From positions 67,513 to 131,512 of the forward strand of contig CAYULW010000008.1 in NCBI GenBank assembly GCA_964445815.1: a stretch of 64,000 bases of DNA, read 5' to 3'. Numbering within the stretch: the first letter of the stretch is position 1; every line of letters starts with the position of its first letter. The notes beneath the pieces are model-generated. The model was not told where the DNA came from. It did no database searches and saw nothing but the letters and a program-made list of their open reading frames with translations. The stretch is from CAYULW01 sp964445815. GTDB taxonomy: Bacteria > Bacteroidota > Bacteroidia > Flavobacteriales_E > Vicingaceae. The translations under genes were made by a program, and so were the position numbers. Shown one piece after another: positions 1-6,946 of this stretch.

Positions 1-58
1 TTTTGCCAAAATTCAAATGAATTAATCGCCTCAGCTCTCAGGCAAAAAAGAAAACATC

Positions 59-478
59 ATGATAGATTTAGAAGAATTGAAGAATCGCTATGCGATTCAG
101 GCAGGAGGAATTATGCTTATTGTAAGCTTTTTCCTTCCATGCTTTGAAGTCCCCTTTCTTTCAGAATTTGTAGACATATCTGGCTACAATATTTTGAAGT
201 TTTGTGATAGTCAGAGTTTTATTAAACCCAGTCATCTTCCGACTAAAGTGGTCATTTTTCTGATTACTCCGATACTGTTTGGAGTATCAGGAATAATGGC
301 ACTTTTTAACAGTCAGACCCTTGGAGGGTGGGCTTGGTTGTATTCCATTTTTATCTTTGGTTACTGCTGGTATCTCGGTTCATGGAATACCATATTCGAC
401 TACGGAGCATCGGGGTTCTTCTTAGGAGCAGTCGGCTCAACAATTACTACGCTATCAGAAAAACCATTAAAACATTAA
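59..478 (+). CDS. Small multi-pass membrane protein, unknown function
   Basis: The 139-residue product is strongly hydrophobic, with about four membrane segments (near residues 15-30, 64-82, 88-106 and 115-130) joined by short loops. It starts at an ATG with A-rich sequence upstream and is followed after 4 bases by the next gene, so the two are probably co-transcribed. I recognise no family motif. It lies at the left edge of what looks like a mobilizable element and could be cargo. Confidence 0.6.
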   Translation: MIDLEELKNRYAIQAGGIMLIVSFFLPCFEVPFLSEFVDISGYNILKFCDSQSFIKPSHLPTKVVIFLITPILFGVSGIMALFNSQTLGGWAWLYSIFIFGYCWYLGSWNTIFDYGASGFFLGAVGSTITTLSEKPLKH

Positions 479-482
479 GAAA

Positions 483-1409
483 ATGAAAAGAATAAATTAT
501 CTACTCATTGTAGTAGCATTATATGCGTGTGATCGGACACGGACCTTAACGACAGAAGAATTAGAACTTAAAAATAACTTATGGACAGTTAAAGGAGAAG
601 AAGAGCCATATACAGGAATGGTATCAGACAGTATTCTTTTGGAAGAAGATGCAGAATTTGCTGCCTATGCAGTTCGACCTGAAATAGAAAATGGTGTTGT
701 TGTTAAGGACACCATTCGGGAATACATGATCTATAGACACGATGAATCCCAAGAGCAATACCTTAAGAAAAAGGAAATACCAAGAACCAAAATGATGCGA
801 AACGGAACTCAGAAAGAATGGGAATATGACTATGTAGATTACTATGTGCTTTCAGGTTGGTCTTTTGAAAACTATCTTAATGATACCTTGCACGGTAACG
901 CTCAATCCTACTCATTGCTCTGGGATAGAGGCTGTGAGTTCTATTTAAAGAATGATAAAAACTATACCAAAGGAAAACTCGATGGAAAGTATATGGAATA
1001 TCATATTCATTGCCCTTTTGAGGATAAAAAAGAAGACTTTGTGAAAGTAGAAAGAACGTATAAAAGTGGAGAACCTGAAGGAAGGTGGCGTTACTATTGG
1101 GAGGTAGACGGAGAGATCACATTAAGAGAAGAAAAGCACTTTTTAGATGGAAAGTTACATGGTACTTTAAGGTTATGGAAAAAGAGTCAAATCAAAGGAA
1201 AGCTAACTTATCTGGCAATTGAAGAGACTTATCAAAATGGATTCCTGCATGATAAGGCGTTGGAGTTCTACGATAGTAAACGTGACAGGCAGGTGAAATA
1301 TGAAACTGACTATGTGGTTGGTGCAAAACATGGCTATCAAACTCATTATTCTTACTACGGAGTTGAGTTAAGTAAAAAGAAATACCTCAATGATATACGG
1401 CAACAATAA
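483..1409 (+). CDS. Lipoprotein with MORN/YwqK-like repeats
   Basis: The 308-residue product begins with a lipoprotein-type signal peptide (LYAC, with Cys at residue 16). The C-terminal half carries repeats of the G-x-x-x-G-x-w/l-x-x-y/w type, such as GEPEGRWRYYW, GKLHGTLRLW and GFLHDKALEFY. These resemble MORN repeats and the YwqK family often labelled 'antitoxin' in Bacteroidota. Such repeats usually form extended beta-hairpin sheets, and the role is generally unknown. It follows the membrane-protein gene with a 4-base gap. A similar repeat protein lies at 35321-36208. Confidence 0.6.
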   Translation: MKRINYLLIVVALYACDRTRTLTTEELELKNNLWTVKGEEEPYTGMVSDSILLEEDAEFAAYAVRPEIENGVVVKDTIREYMIYRHDESQEQYLKKKEIPRTKMMRNGTQKEWEYDYVDYYVLSGWSFENYLNDTLHGNAQSYSLLWDRGCEFYLKNDKNYTKGKLDGKYMEYHIHCPFEDKKEDFVKVERTYKSGEPEGRWRYYWEVDGEITLREEKHFLDGKLHGTLRLWKKSQIKGKLTYLAIEETYQNGFLHDKALEFYDSKRDRQVKYETDYVVGAKHGYQTHYSYYGVELSKKKYLNDIRQQ

Positions 1410-1492
1410 GTTGATATAGAGTAATGTCAAATTTTTTGTCATACTCATCTTAAAGTTGGCATTAAAACCCATGAATATTAAAAATTATAGAC

Positions 1493-1765
1493 ATGGGAAA
1501 AAATTCCGATTTAGGTGGTTTAACCATCAAAAAGAAAGTAAAATCTTTAGCTTCCGGTGATATCGTTGAGGGAGCAAATGTTCAAATCAATTATGAAGGA
1601 GTTACTGTAACTCCTGAATTTGATAGTGAAAACTTCTATGTAGCAGATAACATTACATTACCTGCCACAGTGATCATTGAACATGATGACTTTGAGTATT
1701 ATGAAAGAATCATCGAAAGTGAAGATGATTTAACCGGGTCAGACTATCTGACACCGCTCAGCTAG
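1493..1765 (+). CDS. Small soluble protein with a beta-sandwich-like pattern
   Basis: This 90-residue acidic protein has no signal peptide. The pattern around residues 15-70 (VKSLASGDIVEGANVQI, then alternating hydrophobic strands to TVIIEHDDFEYYERII) resembles a carboxypeptidase-regulatory or Ig-like small beta domain, but this is a weak structural impression. It stands alone between an 83-base leader and a clear rho-independent terminator, directly before the kinase of the CHAT/sigma cassette. A role as ligand, tag or protease substrate in that cassette is possible but unproven. Confidence 0.55.
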   Translation: MGKNSDLGGLTIKKKVKSLASGDIVEGANVQINYEGVTVTPEFDSENFYVADNITLPATVIIEHDDFEYYERIIESEDDLTGSDYLTPLS

Positions 1766-1773
1766 AGATTAAA

Positions 1774-1804
1774 AAAAGGGCTTCAGAAATGAAGCTCTTT
1801 TTTT
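1774..1804 (+). terminator. Rho-independent terminator after the 90-residue protein
   Basis: A stem GGGCTTCA / TGAAGCTC with a GAAA loop is preceded by an A-run and followed by seven Ts, 12 bases after the upstream stop codon. The earliest in-frame ATG of the kinase (1789) lies inside this hairpin, which argues against that start. Confidence 0.85.
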
Positions 1805-1833
1805 ATTTGATAATGTGGATATTGCAAATAACA

Positions 1834-3732
1834 ATGAGGCTCTTAACAATCATATCATTCCTCTTCTTTTCAATCGTCCTGTATGGAAATACATCTATTG
1901 ACAGTTTAAAGAAACTAATAGAGCATCAAAACAGTGAGGACAGTTTATCTAAGTACCATACATTGATTGGTGATGCCTATTGGAATGAAGGAAACTTAGA
2001 CAGTGCAATACTTCATTTTAAAACCTCAGTTCATTATGATTCTATCCTTAATTCAAAAGAGATTGCAGGGGGGTATAATAATTTAGGTCTTGTTCTGACA
2101 GAACAGGGAAGGTTAATTGAAGCACTTAATTATCTTGATAAATCGCTTAAGCATTATTTAAGCGATAGTTTAGACCATACAGATGAACTTGCCATTGTTC
2201 GATTAAACAAAGCCAATACCTTAAACAGAATTGGTTTATATGACGAATCTGTAGAAACTATCATTCAATCCATTGAAGGCTTTTCTGCTACGAAGAACTC
2301 AAAAGGCGAAGCCTTTGCTTTAAACACACTAGGAAATACCTTTCAGGAAACAGGTCAATTTAAAAAGGCAGAAGGGTACTTTAATAAATCACTCGATTTA
2401 ACGCAAAGTACGAGTGATAGTTTAGGAATAGCTATCGCACTTAATAATCTTGGATTATTAGAGCTAAAGAGAAAGAACTATCCTGATGCGTTAAACTATT
2501 TCAATCAAAGCCTTTTAATCAAAGAATCTTTAGAGCTGAAACAACGGCAGGCTTCAACGCTAGCTAACATTGGCGAAGTGTACCTTAGACTAAAAGAAAC
2601 CGGGAAAGCAAAAACAAAACTTGAACACAGCCTAACTATTCGAAGAGCGTATAATGATCTAAACGGAATAGTGGCTTCTCTTCTTCTGCTTGCAGAAGCA
2701 TCAGAGTACAATTCAGATTCAAAGGCTTATATCAATGAAGCTCTAAGATTATCAGACTCTATTGGCTCGTTAGATGTAAAAATTGATGTAGCGAAACAGC
2801 AGGCAAAGTATTTTGAGCATCAGGGAGCTTTTGAAAAAGCATATTTTATACAACAGCAATGTCAGAGCTTTGAAGATTCTATCAGCTCAGAAAGAATCCA
2901 AACTAAACTACTAGTTCTTGAATCAAAATACGATAAAGCACAAGATCAGAAACGAATAGCGAAGCTGAATGAAGAAAAAGCTGTTACCGAACTAAATCTT
3001 TTAAAAGAACAGAAAAAGGCAGATCAACGCTTTTTTTTAATTGTGGCGATTGTCATTATTGCATTGACTTTGCTCTTCACGCTTTATTTCTATCAGAAAA
3101 GTAAAACAACAAAGAAACTGTTAAGTATAAAATCTGATGCTGAGATGCATGAACGTAAACGAATTTCAAAAGAGCTTCATGACGGTATTGCATCACAGTT
3201 AACCCTTACAAAGAGGAAGACCGAAGTTCTTCAGGAGAAAGAAGGATTGGGAGACAAGTTAGATCCTCTTATCAATGACCTTGGACGAATATCAAAAGAT
3301 GTATCTCATATTTCCAATAAACTGTATGGAAGAGACTTGTTTTTAGGACATTATTCAATGAACCTTAAACTGATTATACAAGAATGGGCTTCTTATTGTG
3401 AGGTAGAGTTGTCGTATGAAAATAAGGCAGAAAAAACGTTGAATGGTTTAAGTGAGTATAAGCAAAGTGAACTTTACCGGATCATTCAGGAGGTTCTTGA
3501 AAATATCAGAAAACATGCTAACTCAACAAAAACGGACATTAGTTTTAGTTTGCAAAAAAATAAACTGATTGTATCTGTGAAAGATAATGGCTTAGGATTT
3601 AAGACCGAGAAACAGCACTCAGGTAAGGGTTTAAGAAACATTAAAGAACGAATTAAATCAATTGAAGGAAAAGTCATTATTCAATCAGAATTAGGAAACG
3701 GAACATCCTATGAAATCAAAATCCCACTTTAA
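1834..3732 (+). CDS. TPR-containing sensor histidine kinase (HisKA_3 / HATPase_c)
   Basis: I place the start at the third in-frame ATG because it opens directly into a signal peptide (MRLLTIISFLFFSIVLYG) and because the first ATG lies in the terminator. Order in the roughly 632-residue product: signal peptide; TPR repeats over about residues 25-340 (e.g. YNNLGLVLTEQGRLIEALNY); a coiled-coil region; one membrane segment near 400-420; a HisKA_3 dimerisation helix with ERKRISKELHDG, phospho-acceptor His449; then HATPase_c with the N-box EVLENIRKHA, the G1 box DNGLGF and a GKGLRNIKER box. TPR kinases of this layout, sensing through an extracytoplasmic domain, are common in Bacteroidota. The response regulator follows after 2 bases. 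Confidence 0.92.
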   Translation: MRLLTIISFLFFSIVLYGNTSIDSLKKLIEHQNSEDSLSKYHTLIGDAYWNEGNLDSAILHFKTSVHYDSILNSKEIAGGYNNLGLVLTEQGRLIEALNYLDKSLKHYLSDSLDHTDELAIVRLNKANTLNRIGLYDESVETIIQSIEGFSATKNSKGEAFALNTLGNTFQETGQFKKAEGYFNKSLDLTQSTSDSLGIAIALNNLGLLELKRKNYPDALNYFNQSLLIKESLELKQRQASTLANIGEVYLRLKETGKAKTKLEHSLTIRRAYNDLNGIVASLLLLAEASEYNSDSKAYINEALRLSDSIGSLDVKIDVAKQQAKYFEHQGAFEKAYFIQQQCQSFEDSISSERIQTKLLVLESKYDKAQDQKRIAKLNEEKAVTELNLLKEQKKADQRFFLIVAIVIIALTLLFTLYFYQKSKTTKKLLSIKSDAEMHERKRISKELHDGIASQLTLTKRKTEVLQEKEGLGDKLDPLINDLGRISKDVSHISNKLYGRDLFLGHYSMNLKLIIQEWASYCEVELSYENKAEKTLNGLSEYKQSELYRIIQEVLENIRKHANSTKTDISFSLQKNKLIVSVKDNGLGFKTEKQHSGKGLRNIKERIKSIEGKVIIQSELGNGTSYEIKIPL

Positions 3733-3734
3733 GA

Positions 3735-4400
3735 ATGGATGAGCAGCTAAATATTTTAATCGTAGACGATCAAAGAGCATTAGCAGAAAGTCTGCAAATA
3801 GCGATTGAGGTGATTGATTCTTCTATTACGGTATCTATTGCATTATCAGGAAAAGAAGCTTTAGAAAAGCTCAGGAAAGAGGAATTTGATATAATTGTGA
3901 TTGATCTTGAAATGCCTGAAATGGATGGCATAGAGCTTTGTAAGAGAATCAAGAGAGCTTACAAAGGATTAAAAATCATTGTCCTTTCAGTCAATAAAAG
4001 ACCTGAAATTATCCAATCACTTTATCTGGATATAAAGACAGATGCGTACTTACCCAAACATGCAGGATTAAAGGAGATCAAACAGGCGATTCAGGACGTA
4101 GCTATTGGCAAGAGATATATTTCAAAGGAACTTTCTCCCTTGCTTTATGTAGATGTTCCACTAAGGAGTTTAAGCAAAAGAGAATATGAGGTATTTGAAA
4201 AGTTAGCGAAAGGCATATCAGCTCCTAAAGTAGCAGAACAGCTTTTCATCTCAAAACATACTGTTCATAAACATAAGGAGAACATTCGAAAGAAATTGGG
4301 AGTTAATACCATTTCAGAGATCACCAAGATGTATCTTGAATCCAAACTTTTACCCTCGGATTCTAAAGAGGAATTAGCTCCTTTTAAAAGAGTTGATTAA
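3735..4400 (+). CDS. NarL/LuxR-family response regulator
   Basis: The 221-residue product has an N-terminal receiver domain with the acidic pair D11-D12, phospho-acceptor Asp57 (in IIVIDLEMPEMDG) and a Lys of the SxxK type near residue 110. A C-terminal LuxR-type helix-turn-helix follows (LSKREYEVFEKLAKG, then PKVAEQLFISKHTVHKHKENIRKKLG). It is the obvious partner of the kinase 2 bases upstream. Its targets are unknown; the adjacent anti-sigma-like, sigma-like and CHAT genes are the first candidates. Confidence 0.95.
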   Translation: MDEQLNILIVDDQRALAESLQIAIEVIDSSITVSIALSGKEALEKLRKEEFDIIVIDLEMPEMDGIELCKRIKRAYKGLKIIVLSVNKRPEIIQSLYLDIKTDAYLPKHAGLKEIKQAIQDVAIGKRYISKELSPLLYVDVPLRSLSKREYEVFEKLAKGISAPKVAEQLFISKHTVHKHKENIRKKLGVNTISEITKMYLESKLLPSDSKEELAPFKRVD

Positions 4401-4421
4401 GAATTTATTAAAATTTGACAG

Positions 4422-4429
4422 TGTGCTAT
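4422..4429. promoter_or_regulatory. TGTGCTAT half-site upstream of the anti-sigma-like gene
   Basis: TGTGCTAT here matches one arm of the perfect palindrome at 5011-5028, in front of the neighbouring sigma-like gene. The shared word in both promoter regions suggests one DNA-binding protein acts on both, perhaps the LuxR-type regulator or the sigma-like protein. Confidence 0.35.
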
Positions 4430-4515
4430 TTGTGTTTTATTATGCTGTTTCTATACTCTAACAATATCTTATAAGTGAATCCAATTCAGACAACTCAAAA
4501 GAAAACATACAGTCT

Positions 4516-5007
4516 ATGGTTGGCGTACCTGAATACTGGACAAAGGAAGATTTGTTTAATGCGTACGAACTTGATGAATTCAATAGAGAACAAAGGAAAA
4601 GATTTGAGAACCTATTGAAATCAAATCAGGAACTTTCCAATCAGCGAGAGTTTTATGAGAACCTAATGAAGTTCTTGGTTTTGTTGAGAAAAGATTGGGA
4701 CGAAATAGAACTTGGTGTATATGAATTTATAGAAAGTATTATTGATAAAGATGATTTAGTTACGTCATGTATTGATAAAGAAAGTAAGTATGCTGAGATT
4801 CGTGCCTGGCGATTGCGTTATACTAACTTCTTATCAGAATCAGAGCAACAGCAATTATTGGATTTTGCAAAAGGTCGATTAAACCCCAAAGAATTCTCTT
4901 TATTTTATAATGTTGCAAAAGGTGATGCAAATACCAGGAGTGTATATCGACTCACTCAATTTGGTCATAAATTAGACCTTGAAGGAGATAAATTTCTTTC
5001 CTTATAA
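4516..5007 (+). CDS. Acidic helical protein, anti-sigma-like, unknown function
   Basis: The 163-residue protein is almost entirely helical and rich in Glu, Asp and Lys, with no signal peptide, membrane segment or zinc-binding Cys/His cluster. Its N-terminal segment (YELDEFNREQRKRFENLL, then KSNQELSNQREFYENL) has the 'L-D-x-L-x-x-x-E-R-x-x-F-E-x-L-L-x-x-n-x-E-L' look of the N-terminal helices of anti-sigma factors. Comparable segments occur in the C-terminal half of the next protein. A 115-base promoter-containing gap separates it from the response regulator. Anti-sigma function is inference from pattern and context. Confidence 0.5.
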   Translation: MVGVPEYWTKEDLFNAYELDEFNREQRKRFENLLKSNQELSNQREFYENLMKFLVLLRKDWDEIELGVYEFIESIIDKDDLVTSCIDKESKYAEIRAWRLRYTNFLSESEQQQLLDFAKGRLNPKEFSLFYNVAKGDANTRSVYRLTQFGHKLDLEGDKFLSL

Positions 5008-5010
5008 AAT

Positions 5011-5028
5011 ATAGCACAACTGTGCTAT
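5011..5028. promoter_or_regulatory. Perfect palindrome ATAGCACA-AC-TGTGCTAT, putative operator
   Basis: An 8-2-8 perfect inverted repeat lies 4 bases after the stop of the anti-sigma-like gene and about 37 bases before the ATG of the sigma-like gene. No T-run follows it, so it is not a standard terminator. One arm recurs at 4422-4429. Confidence 0.5.
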
Positions 5029-5064
5029 TGACTGATTTCTATTTGATGAATTCTTTTGTCTTGT

Positions 5065-6933
5065 ATGGAAGAATTAGTAAAAGAGCGAAAAGCAGAAGAG
5101 TTTATTTCTCAGTGTTGCGAAAGCCGAGAAGCCCGAGTTTCAATAGCTAAAGGAATAAAAAAAGAACACGTAAAGGAAATAATTGTGCTTGGAAAACTTG
5201 CAAAGAGTACAAGAGTTCAATTTAGTAATCAGACATTTATTTTAAACGTTCTTGGTGAAATAAACCAGACATTTCAAAGACGATTTGGAAGAAATACCAA
5301 TCTGAAACACTTAAACAATCGTTGGAAAACGGATGAATTTATTACTTACTTAATTTATCATATTTCGTTTTCTGAATTTAAAATAAAGCTACAATCCGGT
5401 AGATATCTGATAGACTTACCGTATCAGGATAAATTTGAAGAGTTGGGTTTGAAATACAATTATGAGTTCATTCAAAACATTTCATATCGGGAGATGGAGC
5501 TGGAAGATATTTACAAGTGGTATATTCTGGGAGATGAAAAATACAAAGATAAAGCACTGAGAAGGTATGAGCAAAAAGCGATCAGTCAACTGAAAAGATA
5601 TGAATGGTCAGATTTACTGCTTGGAGATGACGATGATTCAATAAAAACATTAGCTAAGGAAGCGTTACAAGAGGTTTTAACGAGAATCTCAAAAGAAATT
5701 GACGATTCAATCTACATATATGAAGCACTTGTTTCAACTTACATTGGAACATATATGATTCTCAATAAAGTAGAAAAATGGTTAGAAAAGAGAGTTTCAA
5801 GGAAGAGTAAGGATAAGAAAAGAAAAGAAATAACTGAAGGTATTTCGGATGAAGTTAGGGATGACCGTAAACGTAAAAAGGATAAGGTAAAATTTGTTGA
5901 CCTTTCAGATGCAGAACATCTTTCTGAAGAAGAGTCAGATTATAACCATGAGCAAATGGGAGAAATTGTTGAAAAACTTAAAGAAGCTATTGATAAATGC
6001 CTTGACCAAGAGGATAAGGACTTGTTTAAAATGCGAACATATGATGGACTAAGTTTTAAAGAGATCAAGGAAATCCTTAATCAGAAAAACGGGAAAAAGT
6101 TAGAAGCTAATAGTTATCAGGTTAGGTTTAAGAGAATTCCAGGGAAGTTAAAAAAATGTTTAGGAGTTAAAAATAACGCTGCAAAAGACTCGGCAGATGA
6201 AGACTATATAGATGAGATCCTGACTAAATATCTGACCAATACGGCCTCTGAAGAGGAAGAAGATGAGATTGATGACAAGTTAGAAAACGATGAAGATTTT
6301 CAGGATTATTTCATTCAGGTAGAATCCTACTTTCAGGCAGGATATCGATTATGGTTCAATGCGGTTGAAGATCGGGCAATACACTATAAACGATATCATA
6401 AAGAGTTTAAGAGAGCAGAAAGAGAAGAGTTTGAACAGGCTTTAGAATTGAATCCATATTTAAAAGAACGATTTGAGGCTTATGTTAAAAGTCATGAAGA
6501 TCTTAGTTTACTTTCAGAGACATTCAATGCTGATGTTGGACGGAATGTTCAAACTAATGAAAAAGAATTTGGTTTAAGTAATACATTAATTAATCCAGGG
6601 GTAATTAGATTTAAGTTAAAGGTTGTTCTAGATGGAAATATTGTCAAAAGTTCACTAATTAATTTATACCAATACTTATCTTCATTATTCTCTGATAATT
6701 ATCAAATAGACATAATAATTCCGGGCAATACAGCAGGCTTTTTGAACGCTCCTTCAAGAGAAATTGAGATTGAATTACCTTCTAAGGAAATGAAGATTTT
6801 CTCTAAAGCCTTATCAGAGTGGAATAGTATCCATCAGATTGGAAACCTTTTAATAGTAAAAGAGTCGGCTGAGGAAGTACTGGTTAAACATGGAGAATCC
6901 CCTGACTCAATAAGTAAGAAGTTAGAAAACTAG
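5065..6933 (+). CDS. Sigma-70-like protein with anti-sigma-like C-terminal extension
   Basis: The start is taken at the ATG at 5065; a TTG three codons earlier is also possible. In the 622-residue product, residues about 155-245 resemble ECF sigma region 2 (KALRRYEQKAISQLKRYEW, then YEALVSTYIGTYMILNKVEKWLEKR). A basic linker follows, and residues about 298-366 resemble region 4 (KCLDQEDKDLFKMRTYDGLSFKEI, with a downstream recognition helix). Normal ECF sigmas are about 170-200 residues. This one has an extra N-terminal domain and about 250 extra C-terminal residues. The extension has two acidic helical blocks of anti-sigma/FecR type (DEILTKYLTNTASEEEEDEI near 383-402; EREEFEQALELNPYLKERF near 452-470) and an unrecognised final domain. 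It is followed after 13 bases by the CHAT protease. The sigma assignment rests on pattern only. Confidence 0.6.
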   Translation: MEELVKERKAEEFISQCCESREARVSIAKGIKKEHVKEIIVLGKLAKSTRVQFSNQTFILNVLGEINQTFQRRFGRNTNLKHLNNRWKTDEFITYLIYHISFSEFKIKLQSGRYLIDLPYQDKFEELGLKYNYEFIQNISYREMELEDIYKWYILGDEKYKDKALRRYEQKAISQLKRYEWSDLLLGDDDDSIKTLAKEALQEVLTRISKEIDDSIYIYEALVSTYIGTYMILNKVEKWLEKRVSRKSKDKKRKEITEGISDEVRDDRKRKKDKVKFVDLSDAEHLSEEESDYNHEQMGEIVEKLKEAIDKCLDQEDKDLFKMRTYDGLSFKEIKEILNQKNGKKLEANSYQVRFKRIPGKLKKCLGVKNNAAKDSADEDYIDEILTKYLTNTASEEEEDEIDDKLENDEDFQDYFIQVESYFQAGYRLWFNAVEDRAIHYKRYHKEFKRAEREEFEQALELNPYLKERFEAYVKSHEDLSLLSETFNADVGRNVQTNEKEFGLSNTLINPGVIRFKLKVVLDGNIVKSSLINLYQYLSSLFSDNYQIDIIIPGNTAGFLNAPSREIEIELPSKEMKIFSKALSEWNSIHQIGNLLIVKESAEEVLVKHGESPDSISKKLEN

Positions 6934-6946
6934 TAAATCCTGATTT

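Noticed and set aside
1789..1833. Longer kinase start at 1789
   Set aside because: It lies inside a clear rho-independent hairpin; the ATG at 1834 opens directly into a signal peptide.
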